A stretch of 64,000 nt of DNA from Hymenobacter terrenus (GCF_000972495.1 NZ_LATM01000018.1:40088-104087); one strand, 5' to 3'. Counted from the first letter of the stretch, positions 1 through 8,809 are shown. Notes: a model not told the origin generated them from the letters alone. Numbers and translations: made by a program.

Positions 1-60
1 AAGGGTAATAAATCGTGCCAGTCGGTGCGATTTACGCCCGGCTGGCAAGATTTAATGTAA

Positions 61-68
61 TACCTTTG
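61..68 (+). promoter_or_regulatory. Bacteroidota -7 promoter element of infB
   Basis: TACCTTTG matches the Bacteroidota primary sigma -7 consensus TAnnTTTG and lies 36 bp before the infB ATG. A -33 TTTG-like element is not clear. It suggests infB can be transcribed from its own promoter even if it also follows an upstream gene outside the window. Confidence 0.5.
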
Positions 69-103
69 CAATTAGAAGCGTATCGTACGCGAGAAAAGAT
101 AGA

Positions 104-3100
104 ATGGCGGAAGCAACCCCGAAACGGCTACAACAGGCGGCCAAAGACCTGAATATTGGAATGGACAGGGTGGTCGAAGCCCTGGCCAAGAAAGGTATAC
201 AAGTAGAGAACAAGCCGACCACCAAGCTCACTGCTGAGCAGGTGGCTTCGCTTGAGAAGGAATTCGCAGCCTCTGCTCATGACCGGCAAGAAGCCCAGAA
301 AGTCATTCAGGCCAAGCGCCAGAGCGACCTTGAATCGGCTCCAAAACCCGCTGCCCCGGCTCCCCGCCCGGTAGTGCAGGCAGCGCCTGCCCCCGCGCCA
401 CGGCCTGCTGCACCAGTAGCTCCCGTAGCTGCTGCGCCCACGCCAGCTCTTGCACCGGTAGCCCCTGCGGCACCAGTTGCCGCAGCCTCGGCGCCCGCAC
501 CCCAGGCTCCGGCAGCACCGGGCCTGAAAGTGCTGGGCAAAATTGAACTGGATAGTAAGGGGCGCGTGGTGCCGCCTCGGCCCGCCCCAGTAGTTCCGCC
601 TCCCGTAGCCGCACCCGCTCCGGTGGCTCCCAAAGTTGAGGCTCCCGTTGCGCCTGCTCCGAAAGTAGAAGCTCCAGTGGCTCTGGTCCCGGTGCATACT
701 CCAGCGCCAGCTCCTGTTGTTCAACCAGTAGCCTCAGCTCCGATAGCCCCTGCCGCTCCAGTGGTGGCATCGGTACCTGCTGTTCCGGCTCCGGTCGCTG
801 CGGCTCCGGCTGCTCCCGTAGCTACGCCGCCGGTCGCTCCGGCAGCAGCAGCCCCTGCGGCCCCGGCCGAAGCTGCTGCCCCGGAAGATACTAGCACCAT
901 CGTCGCCAAGTCGGATACGCTCAAGGGCCTCACGGTGCTGGGCAAAATCGACTTGTCGTCTATCAACAATGACCGGCGTGGTCCGGGCGGCCGTGGTCCC
1001 CGTCCCATTGCTTCATCGGATGTAAGCAAGCGCGGACTGCCCGCTGGCCCCGGCCAGAAGAAGCGCACGCGCCTGCCTGGTCCTCCCGGTAGCACGACCA
1101 GCCCACCCAATCCTGGCTATCAGGGCAACCGTCCGGCTGGGGCTCCTGGCCAAGGGGGGGGATATCAGGGTAACCGTCCTGGTGGCGGGCAAGGCCAGCG
1201 TCCGGGTGGTCCTGGGCAGCGTCCGGGCCAGACCGCGGCTCCCAAGCCCAATGCTCCCGCTCTCACGCCGGAACAAGCTGAAAAGCAGATTCAGGAACAG
1301 ATCAAGGCTACGCTGGCAAAGCTTGGTGGCAACAAGGCCACTGGTCAAGCCAACCGCGCTAAGTATCGTCGTGACAAGCGTAGCATGCTGGCTGAGGACC
1401 GCGAGGCCCTGCGCGCACAAAACGAGCTTGACGCCAAAACCCTCAAGCTCACCGAATTCATCTCGGCTAACGACTTAGCCTCGTTGATGGATGTGAACGT
1501 GAACGAGGTTATTAAGGTGTGCCTGGGTATGGGCATGTTTGTGTCCATCAACCAGCGCCTCGACGCCGAAGCTATTACGGTGATTGCCGACGAGTTCGGC
1601 TTCGATGTAGAATTCCTGTCGAAAGAAGAGGAAGAAATTAGCATCGATGCCGGTGACAGCGAAGAAGACCTGCGGCCCCGTGCTCCCATCGTGACCATCA
1701 TGGGTCACGTCGACCACGGCAAAACGTCGCTACTTGACTACATCCGTGATGCGAGTGTGGCCAAGGGCGAGGCGGGCGGCATTACGCAGCACATTGGGGC
1801 CTACGAGGTACGGACCAAATCTGGACAGCCGATTACCTTCCTTGATACGCCTGGTCACGAAGCCTTTACGGCTATGCGTGCTCGTGGCGCTAAAGTAACG
1901 GACATCGCCATTATCGTGGTAGCGGCCGACGACTCGGTGATGCCGCAGACGAAGGAAGCCATCAATCACGCGCAAGCCGCAGGGGTGCCGATTATCATCG
2001 CCCTCAACAAGATTGATAAGCCCGCCGCTAACCCCGAAAAAATCCGCGAGGAGCTTTCCCAGATTAACATTCTGGTGGAAGAATGGGGTGGTAAATACCA
2101 GAGCCAGGAGGTTTCGGCCAAATCGGGCATTGGGGTGGAAGACCTGTTGGAGAAGGTACTGCTGGAAGCGGAACTGCTGGAGTTGAAAGCCAACCCCGAC
2201 CGCAACGCCATCGGTACTGTTATCGAGGCCTCCCTAGATAAAGGCCGGGGCTACGTAACCACCGTGCTGGTGCAAACCGGAACACTGAACGTGGGTGATA
2301 TTATCTTGGCTGGACCGCACTTCGGGCGCGTGAAGGCCATGACCGACCACCGCGGCAAGAAGATGAAGTCAGCGCCGCCGGCTACGCCGGTGCAGGTGCT
2401 TGGCCTTACGGGTGCTCCGCAGGCTGGCGACCGTATTCAGGTAATGGAAACGGAGCGTGAAGCCCGCGAAATTGCTACCCAGCGCTTGCAGTTGGCGCGT
2501 GAGCAGACCATCCGCACCAAGAAGCACATCACACTGGATGAAATCGGCCGCCGCTTGGCTATCGGTTCGTTTAAGGAACTCAATATCCTGGTGAAGGGCG
2601 ACGTGGACGGCTCGGTAGAAGCACTCTCCGACTCGCTACTTAAGCTTTCGACACCGGAAGTGAAGGTAAATATCCTTTCGAAAGGGGTTGGAGCTATCTC
2701 GGAAAGCGACGTACTGCTGGCTTCGGCTTCCGATGCCATTATCATTGGCTTCCAGGTGCGGCCCTCGCAGAGTGCCCGCAAGCTGGCCGAGCAGGAGCAG
2801 ATTGATATTCGCCTCTACAGCATTATCTACAATGCCATCAATGAGGTGAAGGATGCTATGGAAGGCATGCTGGCCCCAACGGTGCAAGAAGTAGTGGTGG
2901 CCAACGCCGAAGTTCGCCAAGTGTTCAACATCACCAAAGTCGGCACTATTGCGGGCTGTATGGTGACGGAAGGCACGTTCCAGCGCAAGACCCGCGTGCG
3001 GGTAGTCCGCGATGGCATCGTGCTGCACACTGGCGAGATTCAGGACCTCAAGCGTTTCAAGGACGACGTGAGCGAAGTACGCCAAGGCTACGAATGCGGT

Positions 3101-3184
3101 ATCTCCATTAAGAACTTCAACGAGTTGCAGGAAGGCGACAACATTGAGGGCTTCGAGGAGAAGGAAATCAAGCGGACCCTCTAA
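104..3184 (+). CDS. infB: Translation initiation factor IF-2
   Basis: Cytoplasmic GTPase that brings initiator tRNA to the 30S subunit and promotes subunit joining. The 1026-residue protein has an IF2 N-terminal helical domain (about 3-55), a very long Pro/Ala-rich linker (about 80-270), a Gly/Arg/Pro-rich stretch (about 290-390), a second N-terminal-type domain (about 430-500), then the GTPase core. G1 is GHVDHGKT from residue 534, followed by DTPGHEAF, NKID and SAKSG, then beta-barrel and C-terminal domains ending in EIKRTL. The length is typical of Bacteroidota IF-2, which carries this low-complexity extension. The ATG follows a TAnnTTTG promoter, and a strong terminator follows the stop. 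nusA commonly precedes infB but would lie outside the window. Confidence 0.98.
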   Translation: MAEATPKRLQQAAKDLNIGMDRVVEALAKKGIQVENKPTTKLTAEQVASLEKEFAASAHDRQEAQKVIQAKRQSDLESAPKPAAPAPRPVVQAAPAPAPRPAAPVAPVAAAPTPALAPVAPAAPVAAASAPAPQAPAAPGLKVLGKIELDSKGRVVPPRPAPVVPPPVAAPAPVAPKVEAPVAPAPKVEAPVALVPVHTPAPAPVVQPVASAPIAPAAPVVASVPAVPAPVAAAPAAPVATPPVAPAAAAPAAPAEAAAPEDTSTIVAKSDTLKGLTVLGKIDLSSINNDRRGPGGRGPRPIASSDVSKRGLPAGPGQKKRTRLPGPPGSTTSPPNPGYQGNRPAGAPGQGGGYQGNRPGGGQGQRPGGPGQRPGQTAAPKPNAPALTPEQAEKQIQEQIKATLAKLGGNKATGQANRAKYRRDKRSMLAEDREALRAQNELDAKTLKLTEFISANDLASLMDVNVNEVIKVCLGMGMFVSINQRLDAEAITVIADEFGFDVEFLSKEEEEISIDAGDSEEDLRPRAPIVTIMGHVDHGKTSLLDYIRDASVAKGEAGGITQHIGAYEVRTKSGQPITFLDTPGHEAFTAMRARGAKVTDIAIIVVAADDSVMPQTKEAINHAQAAGVPIIIALNKIDKPAANPEKIREELSQINILVEEWGGKYQSQEVSAKSGIGVEDLLEKVLLEAELLELKANPDRNAIGTVIEASLDKGRGYVTTVLVQTGTLNVGDIILAGPHFGRVKAMTDHRGKKMKSAPPATPVQVLGLTGAPQAGDRIQVMETEREAREIATQRLQLAREQTIRTKKHITLDEIGRRLAIGSFKELNILVKGDVDGSVEALSDSLLKLSTPEVKVNILSKGVGAISESDVLLASASDAIIIGFQVRPSQSARKLAEQEQIDIRLYSIIYNAINEVKDAMEGMLAPTVQEVVVANAEVRQVFNITKVGTIAGCMVTEGTFQRKTRVRVVRDGIVLHTGEIQDLKRFKDDVSEVRQGYECGISIKNFNELQEGDNIEGFEEKEIKRTL

Positions 3185-3186
3185 GG

Positions 3187-3374
3187 ACCACAGATTACAC
3201 GGATTTTAGCGAATTGCATGGACTTTTTTGGTTCCGCTTCGACCGATAAATAGTAGTAGAAACAAAAGAGGCTGCTCAATTTGAGCAGCCTCTTTTGTTT
3301 GATGTAAGAACTGTATGCGTGACCGGAGCTACAATAAAGCGGTGTAATCCGCTACAACCGGTGTAATCTGTAGT
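3187..3374. repeat. Inverted ATTACACGG-type intergenic repeat around the infB terminator
   Basis: A 19-bp segment at 3187-3205 (accacagattacacggatt) recurs nearly perfectly in inverted orientation at 3356-3374. The two copies bracket the infB terminator about 150 bp apart. A smaller palindrome, agcggtgtaatccgct, lies beside the second copy. The arrangement resembles the short interspersed palindromic elements elsewhere in this window; function unknown. Confidence 0.5.
3261..3299 (+). terminator. Terminator downstream of infB
   Basis: A perfect inverted repeat with arms aacaaaagaggctgctcaa and its complement has a two-base loop. The stem carries A and T tracts at both ends, so it can act in both directions. 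It lies between infB and the convergent small secreted-protein gene and probably serves both. Confidence 0.88.
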
Positions 3375-3830
3375 CTAGAAGAACAGGAACTTCTTCTTTT
3401 GCTTGTGTTTGTGCACTAGCGGCTTGCCGGCGGGGTTGGAGGCGCCAACGGGGTGGCTCATGCCGCGCTTTTGTTCGGCGAAGCCGGCTTTGGCTTTGAA
3501 CTTGCGCACCATGAATCCGTTGCCGCTGCGGTTGGAGTCGAACTGACGCTCGGGGCCGCCGTTGCGACCGCCGAAGCTAGTGTTGCCCGTGCGGGCCTCC
3601 AGCAACTCTAGCTGCTGGTCGCGCTTGATTTCATCGGGGGTCATGGCGGCGCGGCGCTGGTTGCGGGCCAGTTCCTGCGCGTTATTGCCATTGCGGCGGG
3701 CACCTTCTTCGCTGCTGCCTTGCTTGATAGCGGGGAAGGCGGGGCCCGTTTGGGCGTGGGCCGCGGGGGCGGCAAGAAGACTTAAGCCGCTCAGGAGGGC
3801 GGCAGCAAACCATACTTTCATGCGGGACAA
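3375..3830 (-). CDS. Small basic secreted protein, unknown function
   Basis: A 151-residue protein with a clear signal peptide (MSRMKVWFAAALLSGLSLL, probable cleavage after AHA around residue 26). The mature part is hydrophilic and rich in Arg, Asn and Gln, with DEIKRDQQLELLEARTG in the middle and a very basic tail ending KHKQKKKFLFF. No domain is recognised. It is convergent with infB and shares its terminator. Upstream on the coding strand a TACTTTCC sequence is close to the -7 consensus. The basic tail could bind nucleic acid or acidic glycans, but that is speculation. Confidence 0.7.
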   Translation of the reverse strand: MSRMKVWFAAALLSGLSLLAAPAAHAQTGPAFPAIKQGSSEEGARRNGNNAQELARNQRRAAMTPDEIKRDQQLELLEARTGNTSFGGRNGGPERQFDSNRSGNGFMVRKFKAKAGFAEQKRGMSHPVGASNPAGKPLVHKHKQKKKFLFF

Positions 3831-4045
3831 ATGCGGGGGTGGAGGAGGGAAAGTAACGGCCTAACGGTCGGAAGAAGCGAGTGGTTCAATGGGGACCGTT
3901 GGTCGCTACCAATATTGCGTTGGCCGCCCCTAAGTTCGCAACTTATTTTGAATCGAGCGCTTACCTGCCTTCAATAAAATGACAACTTGAAGCCCGAAAC
4001 ACGGAAATGCCGCCTATTAACTCGGTAGACAGTGGTTTTTTCACG

Positions 4046-4441
4046 CTAAACGGGGCCGGTGTTTTGGGCGCGACCGGCGCGCAGGGCATCGCGGATTTCC
4101 GCGAGCAGAATTTGGTCTTTGGTGGCCGCAGGTTCGGCGGCAATGACGGCGGGGGCGGGCTTTCTGAGGCGGTTGGCGGCCTTCACAATCAAAAACACGC
4201 AGAAGGCGATGATGAGGAAATTGAGTATCGCACTCAGAAACAGGCCGATTTTCATCGGTCCAATCATGATGCGGGAGTAGTCGCCGAGCCGGCCCGTGGC
4301 CAGGCCCACGACGGGCATGATGACATCGTCGGTGAGGGAGGTCACGATTTTGCCAAAGGATGCGCCGATGATGACCCCAACGGCCAGGTCGAGTACGTTG
4401 CCTTTGGAAATAAACTCTTTGAATTCGGAAACAAAGCTCAT
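4046..4441 (-). CDS. mscL: Large-conductance mechanosensitive channel MscL
   Basis: Inner-membrane homopentameric channel that opens under extreme membrane tension to release solutes during hypo-osmotic shock. The 131-residue length is typical. The N-terminal FVSEFKEFISKGNVLDLAVG helix and the pore-lining first transmembrane segment with GASFGKIVTSLTDDVIMP are diagnostic. A second transmembrane helix (about 68-95, LFLSAILNFLIIAFCVFLIV) is followed by the cytoplasmic helix (EIRDAL). The gene stands alone between a small secreted-protein gene and a divergent enoyl-CoA hydratase gene. Confidence 0.97.
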   Translation of the reverse strand: MSFVSEFKEFISKGNVLDLAVGVIIGASFGKIVTSLTDDVIMPVVGLATGRLGDYSRIMIGPMKIGLFLSAILNFLIIAFCVFLIVKAANRLRKPAPAVIAAEPAATKDQILLAEIRDALRAGRAQNTGPV

Positions 4442-4639
4442 GGCAGTAGTGGGTAAGGGTTGGAAATGACGGTGGGCTTGTTGGGGTAAATCTATGTAGT
4501 AGAAAACGAACTTATTTGCGGAGGTACGGTGGCGAAGTACTGGCGGGTAGGCTTGCTCGCCGCTGCTTTTTCGGCGGACTGGGGGCTACGGCCGCGGAAG
4601 GACGTAATCGGCTTGGTCGGCCCCGCCGGGCGCGTGCGT

Positions 4640-4647
4640 TATCTTTG
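4640..4647 (+). promoter_or_regulatory. -7 promoter element of the enoyl-CoA hydratase gene
   Basis: TATCTTTG fits TAnnTTTG and lies 35 bp before the ATG at 4682, with a TTGG at 4613 as a possible -33 element at somewhat long spacing. Its place inside the in-frame upstream extension (from 4529) argues that translation starts at 4682. Confidence 0.55.
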
Positions 4648-4681
4648 GCGGGACCAATTTATTCGCAGCCTCTTTCTCGCC

Positions 4682-5473
4682 ATGTCAGCTTCCTACGAAA
4701 ACCTGCTTTACGACCTGGATACCGCCAGCGGCATCCTCACCATTACCATCAACCGCCCCAGCAAGCTCAATGCCCTGAACGCGGCCACGATTGACGAAAT
4801 TGATACGGCCGTGCAGCGGGCGCTCGACGAGCCGCAGGTGCGCGGCATCATCGTGACCGGGAGCGGCGAAAAGGCCTTTGTGGCCGGAGCGGACATTGCC
4901 GAGCTGGCGGCCCTCACGCCCGCGCAGGCGGCCCGAGCGGCCGAGCGCGGCCAAGAAGCCTTCTGCCGGATTGAGGAGAGCACCAAGCCGGTGGTGGCCG
5001 CCGTGAACGGCTTTGCGCTGGGAGGCGGCTGTGAGCTGGCCATGGCCTGTCACATGCGCGTGGCGGCCGATAATGCCCGTTTTGGCCAACCGGAGGTGAA
5101 TCTGGGCCTGCTGCCGGGCTACGGCGGCACCCAGCGCCTGCCGCAGCTCATTGGCAAGGGCAAGGCGATTGAGCTGCTGCTGACGGCCGACCAAGTGAAG
5201 GCCGACGAGGCCTTGCGCCTGGGCCTGGTCAACCACGTGGTGCCGCAGGCCGAACTGCTGCCGTTTTGCCAGCAGCTGCTCACCAAAATCCTGGGCAAGG
5301 CGCCCCTGGCAGTAGGCATGGTGCTGGAATGCGTGAACGCGCATTATGCCAAAGATGCCGACGGCTACGCGGAAGAGGTGAAAGCCTTCGGGCGGGCGTT
5401 TGAGAGCGATGATTTTAAGGAGGGAACCACGGCGTTTGTGGAGAAGCGCGCCGCCGTGTTTACCGGTAAGTAG
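4682..5473 (+). CDS. Enoyl-CoA hydratase/isomerase family protein
   Basis: Crotonase-fold enzyme, probably hydrating trans-2-enoyl-CoA to 3-hydroxyacyl-CoA in fatty-acid or amino-acid degradation. At 263 residues it has the usual length. The oxyanion-hole segment AFVAGADIAEL and the core GGGCELAMAC ... FGQPEVNLGLLPGYGGTQRL are present, including both catalytic glutamates of classical hydratases (in GGGCEL and QPEV), so hydratase activity is more likely than another crotonase reaction. The open frame extends back to 4529, but the start at 4682 (MSASYENLLYDLD) matches the family and follows a promoter element. The gene is monocistronic as far as can be seen; the exact substrate cannot be read from sequence. 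Confidence 0.92.
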   Translation: MSASYENLLYDLDTASGILTITINRPSKLNALNAATIDEIDTAVQRALDEPQVRGIIVTGSGEKAFVAGADIAELAALTPAQAARAAERGQEAFCRIEESTKPVVAAVNGFALGGGCELAMACHMRVAADNARFGQPEVNLGLLPGYGGTQRLPQLIGKGKAIELLLTADQVKADEALRLGLVNHVVPQAELLPFCQQLLTKILGKAPLAVGMVLECVNAHYAKDADGYAEEVKAFGRAFESDDFKEGTTAFVEKRAAVFTGK

Positions 5474-5477
5474 GACG

Positions 5478-5677
5478 AAGCCTTTGCTTCGTTCCGTCGC
5501 CGCTGCGTGGCGAGGGCGGAACTGCGGCTTGTTGGGGCAAATGCGGGCTGGGATATCCGGTGAGTGGCGAAGCAAAGGCTTCACCCCACATTTTCTGCCC
5601 GGTGAGTGGCGAAGCAAAGGCTTCGCCCCACATTTTCTACCCGGTGGATGGCGAAGCGAAGGCTTCGCCCTACATTA
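5478..5677. repeat. 42-bp tandem repeat array with a GCGAAGC/GCTTCGC palindrome
   Basis: Three direct repeats start at 5559, 5601 and 5643, an exact 42-bp period. Each unit carries gcgaagcaaaggcttcgcc or a one-base variant, a palindrome with a four-base loop. A related palindrome in the opposite sense (acgaagcctttgcttcgt) lies at about 5478. The third unit ends just before the flippase ATG at 5684, so the array lies in its upstream region. The same palindromic core recurs at about 59446-59548. Confidence 0.8.
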
Positions 5678-5683
5678 TTCTAT

Positions 5684-7192
5684 ATGAGTGTAGCGAAAAG
5701 ATTAGCGTCGCAGACGGCGGTGTATGGCGTGAGCAGCATTGTGGGCCGGGTGCTCACGTATTTGCTGGTGCCGGTGTACACCAAGGCGTTTGCGGCGGCG
5801 GAATATGGGGTGGTGACGGGGCTGTATGCCTACGTGGCGTTTCTGAACGTGGTGTTCACCTACGGCATGGAAACCACGTTTTTTCGCTTCGCCAACCGGC
5901 CGGGTACCGACCGGCGGGAACTCTACGACCGGGTGCTGAGCCTGCTGCTGGTGAGCACCGTGGTGCTCACGGCCGGGCTGATGCTACTGGCCGACCCCCT
6001 GCTGGCGCTGCTGGAGATTCCGCCGGGGCACGAAGAGTACGCGGTGTGGGTGGCCCTGATTCTGGGGCTGGATGCGCTGACGGCCATCCCGTTTGCCCGG
6101 CTGCGGCTGGAGAACAAGGCGCGTAAGTTTGCCGGCATCAAGCTGGTGGGCATTGTGGCCAACGTGGCGCTGAACCTCTTCTTTATTAAGCTGTGCCCGG
6201 CCGTGGCCGGCGGCAAATGGCTGCCGGCTTTGCAGCCGCTGGTGGCGCGGGTGTACGACCCGACCCTGGGGGTGGGCTATGTGTTTCTGTCGAACCTGTT
6301 TGCCAGCGGGCTCACGCTGCTGCTGCTGGGGCGCGAGCTGCTCGACTTCCGCTTCCGGCTGAGCCTGCCTTTCCTCAAGCCGCTGCTGCAATATGCCTAC
6401 CCGCTGATGCTGATGGGCCTGGCGGGCATGGTGAACGAGACGCTGGACCGCATTCTGCTGCCCAAATGGCTGCCGGCCAACTTTTACCCCGGCCAAAGCA
6501 GCCTCACGGCCGTGGGCATCTACGGGGCGTGCTACAAGCTGAGTATTTTTATGTCGCTCGTCATTCAGGCGTTCCGCTACGCGGCCGAGCCGTTCTTCTT
6601 TGCCCAAGGCACGGACAAGAATTCGCCGGCCACGTTTGCCATGATTCTGAAGTGGTTTACGCTGTGCTGCGCCGTTATTTTCGTGGGCATCAGCCTGAAT
6701 GTGGAAGACTTCGGCCAGCTGTTTTTGAAGCGGCCGGAGTACTTGCAGGGCCTCGTGGTGGTGCCGATTCTGCTGCTGGCCAACCTGTTTTTGGGCGTAT
6801 ACTACAACCTGTCGGTCTGGTTCAAGCTGACGGATAAGACCTATTACGGCACCTACATCGGGGCGGGAGGGGCGGTGCTCACCATCGTGCTCAACTTCTT
6901 GCTGATTCCGGTGCTCGGCTACCTGGGCTCGGCTATTGCCACGCTGGCCTGCTATTTTATGATGGCCATGCTGTGCTGGCGGCTGGGCGAGCGGTATTTT
7001 CCGGTGCCCTACCCGGCGGGGCGGCTGGGGCTGTGGCTGCTGGGGGCCTCGGCGCTGGTGGCGCTGGGCTGGTGGGTGCAGGTGGAGGGCTGGTGGGCCC
7101 GCCACGCCTGGCACGCGGGGCTGACGGCGCTTTTTTTACTGGTGCTGTATGCCGTGGAGCGGCCCCGGCGGGCGGTGGCGCCGGCCGGTTAG
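5684..7192 (+). CDS. Polysaccharide/oligosaccharide flippase (MATE/MVF superfamily)
   Basis: Inner-membrane protein of 502 residues with about 12-14 hydrophobic helices. The opening, MSVAKRLASQTAVYGVSSIV followed by GRVLTYLLVPVYTKAF, is typical of Wzx-like lipid-linked oligosaccharide flippases. The core contains LENKARKFAGIKLVGIVANVA and a second-half helix pair NLFLGVYYNLSVWFKLTDKT, as in Bacteroidota members. The upstream in-frame extension (from 5606) translates the repeat array and is probably not coding, so the ATG at 5684 is preferred. In related genomes such a flippase gene often lies directly before dut and a sugar nucleotidyltransferase gene; here about 3 kb of unknown genes intervene. 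The transported glycan is unknown. Confidence 0.9.
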   Translation: MSVAKRLASQTAVYGVSSIVGRVLTYLLVPVYTKAFAAAEYGVVTGLYAYVAFLNVVFTYGMETTFFRFANRPGTDRRELYDRVLSLLLVSTVVLTAGLMLLADPLLALLEIPPGHEEYAVWVALILGLDALTAIPFARLRLENKARKFAGIKLVGIVANVALNLFFIKLCPAVAGGKWLPALQPLVARVYDPTLGVGYVFLSNLFASGLTLLLLGRELLDFRFRLSLPFLKPLLQYAYPLMLMGLAGMVNETLDRILLPKWLPANFYPGQSSLTAVGIYGACYKLSIFMSLVIQAFRYAAEPFFFAQGTDKNSPATFAMILKWFTLCCAVIFVGISLNVEDFGQLFLKRPEYLQGLVVVPILLLANLFLGVYYNLSVWFKLTDKTYYGTYIGAGGAVLTIVLNFLLIPVLGYLGSAIATLACYFMMAMLCWRLGERYFPVPYPAGRLGLWLLGASALVALGWWVQVEGWWARHAWHAGLTALFLLVLYAVERPRRAVAPAG

Positions 7193-7287
7193 CGCCGTTG
7201 GGCCCTGGGGTGCGGTATTGGCTGGGGTTAGTGATTGATTTTCAAAATTTATCACTTCCTTTAGTGCTCACCTAACCGCTATCGGCC

Positions 7288-8049
7288 ATGACGCACTACC
7301 AGGAAGACAAGTACGAGAACTTCATGAACTACTTGCGCGCTTCGCGCTCGGCGCTGGCCGCCTTTGCCGACTTCACGGTGGCGGCCGTGGGTGGGGCGGA
7401 GGTCGATGCCTTTATCGGGGCCCAGCTGCCCGGCCTCGTGGCGGCCCGCACCAAGTTTCGGACCGGCATAGTGACGCGCATTGCGGGCAGCGGCAGCAGC
7501 CAAACCGGCACCGATGCTGAGGAAACGGCCTTCACGGAGTTCAAAGCCTTCATCACCGACACCGACGTTCGTCACCTGCAACCCTACTTTCTCGACCACC
7601 CGGCGGCCGAGGCCACTTTCTACCCCGACAAGCTTTCGGGCCTTACCCAGAGCCCCAAGCGCAAGCGGCTGGCCCGCCTCACGGCCTATACTCAGGCCTT
7701 GGAAGGGACGCCCCAGCTCCCGACGATAGTTGTCACCGACGGCCCTCTTCAACAGGCCCGCACCCCCACCAGCCTGCCCGCCCACCTGGCCACCACGGCC
7801 CGTGCCTTGCTCACGAGCTACGAGGCCGCCGCCACCGGCAAAACCAAGAGCCGCACCGCCCTCAACGACAGCATCGTGGCCCAGGGGCCCGACTTCGACG
7901 CCTTGGCCGAAGCCCTCTGGGACGTGCACACGGCCGCCCTCTTCACGCACCGCCGCGACCCATTTCAGGCCCGCAAGTACTTCGACTACGCCAGCCTGCC
8001 CAACCGCAGCAGCTCCACTTCCATCAACCAGGGCCCCCAGCCCGCCTAG
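7288..8049 (+). CDS. Hypothetical helical protein
   Basis: A 253-residue soluble protein with no signal peptide or membrane segment. Predicted helices are Ala-rich (LRASRSALAAFADFTVAAVG; ARALLTSYEAAATGK), and the C-terminal part holds DPFQARKYFDYASLP before a Ser/Asn/Pro-rich tail. I do not recognise a family. Size, Ala-rich helices and a closing Ala/Phe-containing motif recall the unknown protein at 51702-52403, but I see no convincing alignment. It follows the flippase gene by 95 bp and is followed after 27 bp by a 42-bp tandem repeat array. Codon use is GC-rich like the rest of the chromosome. Confidence 0.65.
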   Translation: MTHYQEDKYENFMNYLRASRSALAAFADFTVAAVGGAEVDAFIGAQLPGLVAARTKFRTGIVTRIAGSGSSQTGTDAEETAFTEFKAFITDTDVRHLQPYFLDHPAAEATFYPDKLSGLTQSPKRKRLARLTAYTQALEGTPQLPTIVVTDGPLQQARTPTSLPAHLATTARALLTSYEAAATGKTKSRTALNDSIVAQGPDFDALAEALWDVHTAALFTHRRDPFQARKYFDYASLPNRSSSTSINQGPQPA

Positions 8050-8076
8050 CGCCCGCGCCGCCCTTCCGGCACGCCT

Positions 8077-8280
8077 CGCCGCGTGCGGCAATATCCCGCC
8101 AAGGCCTTTGGAACTCTCTGCCGCGCGCGGCAAGGCTCCACTAAGGCCTTCGGGATAGTCTGCCGTGTGCGGCAATACCTCCTCAAGGCTTTCGGGATGG
8201 CCTGCCGCGTGCGGTTGACGGTTCCGAAGGCCTTGGTGGGGTATTGCCGCACGCGGCGGGGCTGGCTCACGGAAGGGTGG
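8077..8280. repeat. 42-bp tandem repeat array with a TGCCGCG palindrome
   Basis: Four full units start at 8077, 8119, 8161 and 8203, and a degenerate fifth at 8245, exactly 42 bp apart. Each unit opens with a palindrome of the type TGCCGCGCGCGGCA and contains AAGGCCTT(C/T)GG about 26-30 bp into the unit. The units have diverged by several substitutions but never changed length. The short open frames crossing the array on both strands look like by-products of its stop-free GC-rich sequence. Confidence 0.85.
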
Positions 8281-8313
8281 TTGTGCGTAAGCCATCATTT
8301 GCGCTTTCACGGC

Positions 8314-8321
8314 TATTTTTG
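8314..8321 (+). promoter_or_regulatory. Probable -7 promoter element before the small secreted-protein gene
   Basis: TATTTTTG fits TAnnTTTG and lies 56 bp before the ATG at 8377, with TTTG at 8298-8301 as a possible but closely spaced -33 element. The local sequence is AT-richer than its surroundings. Confidence 0.4.
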
Positions 8322-8376
8322 AATTGTTTGTAAAGTCAATCTTACTGTTTCACCATAAAGCTGCTTCGTAATCTCC

Positions 8377-8631
8377 ATGAAAATACTCTTCGCTTCCTTG
8401 CTTGCCCTCGCTCCTGGTATGGGGCTGACCCAGGGAACAACCCCAGCCAAAGCCGCACCAGCACCCAAGCGCCAAACTATCTTATTGGCAGCGCCTGCTC
8501 CCGCCGCCCCAAGCGAATCTAAGGTCGGGCCTAACGCGGTGCCTGCGTTGACGGTACCCCGCTCCCAGTACATCACGGAAAACGGGCGCATCGTCGGCGG
8601 TAAGACGACGATAAGCCGTAGCAAGAAGTAA
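8377..8631 (+). CDS. Small secreted protein, unknown function
   Basis: An 84-residue product with an N-terminal signal-like segment (MKILFASLLALAPGMGLTQG), then an Ala/Pro-rich linker (KAAPAPKRQTILLAAPAPAA) and a short basic tail ending in SRSKK. No domain is recognised. A plausible promoter element at 8314 supports a real gene. The Pro/Ala linker and basic tail resemble other small envelope proteins of this lineage, which carry little functional information. Confidence 0.5.
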   Translation: MKILFASLLALAPGMGLTQGTTPAKAAPAPKRQTILLAAPAPAAPSESKVGPNAVPALTVPRSQYITENGRIVGGKTTISRSKK

Positions 8632-8809
8632 GTAACGGAAGGACACGCTGCCCAGAAGCCTTTATGCGAGGAGGCTGGTGCGGCTGAGTTGGCTAGCAGT
8701 GGTGTTCCAACTCCACCAAGAATCAGGTTGCCCGGGCAGGTTGCTATAAACAGATGTTTATTTGCTCAGCCAATCCCCTCGGGGAGTCACTCTCTCTACC
8801 ACCCGATTC

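Noticed and set aside
5984..7114. Long minus-strand open frame (376 codons) opposite the flippase gene, and similar ones opposite infB, echA, the TPR gene and the T9SS giants
   Set aside because: GC-rich genes leave few stops on the other strand. These frames have Gln/His/Arg-rich random composition, no domains and no start context, and they lie over well-recognised genes.
5559..8280. CRISPR array interpretation of the 42-bp repeats
   Set aside because: Units are contiguous with no unique spacers, and no cas gene is nearby. The sequence inside units is repeated, not unique.
8046..8322. Two short open frames across the 42-bp array at 8.1 kb
   Set aside because: Both consist of the repeat translated in different phases and strands, without any recognised feature. 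The array itself is the more economical explanation.
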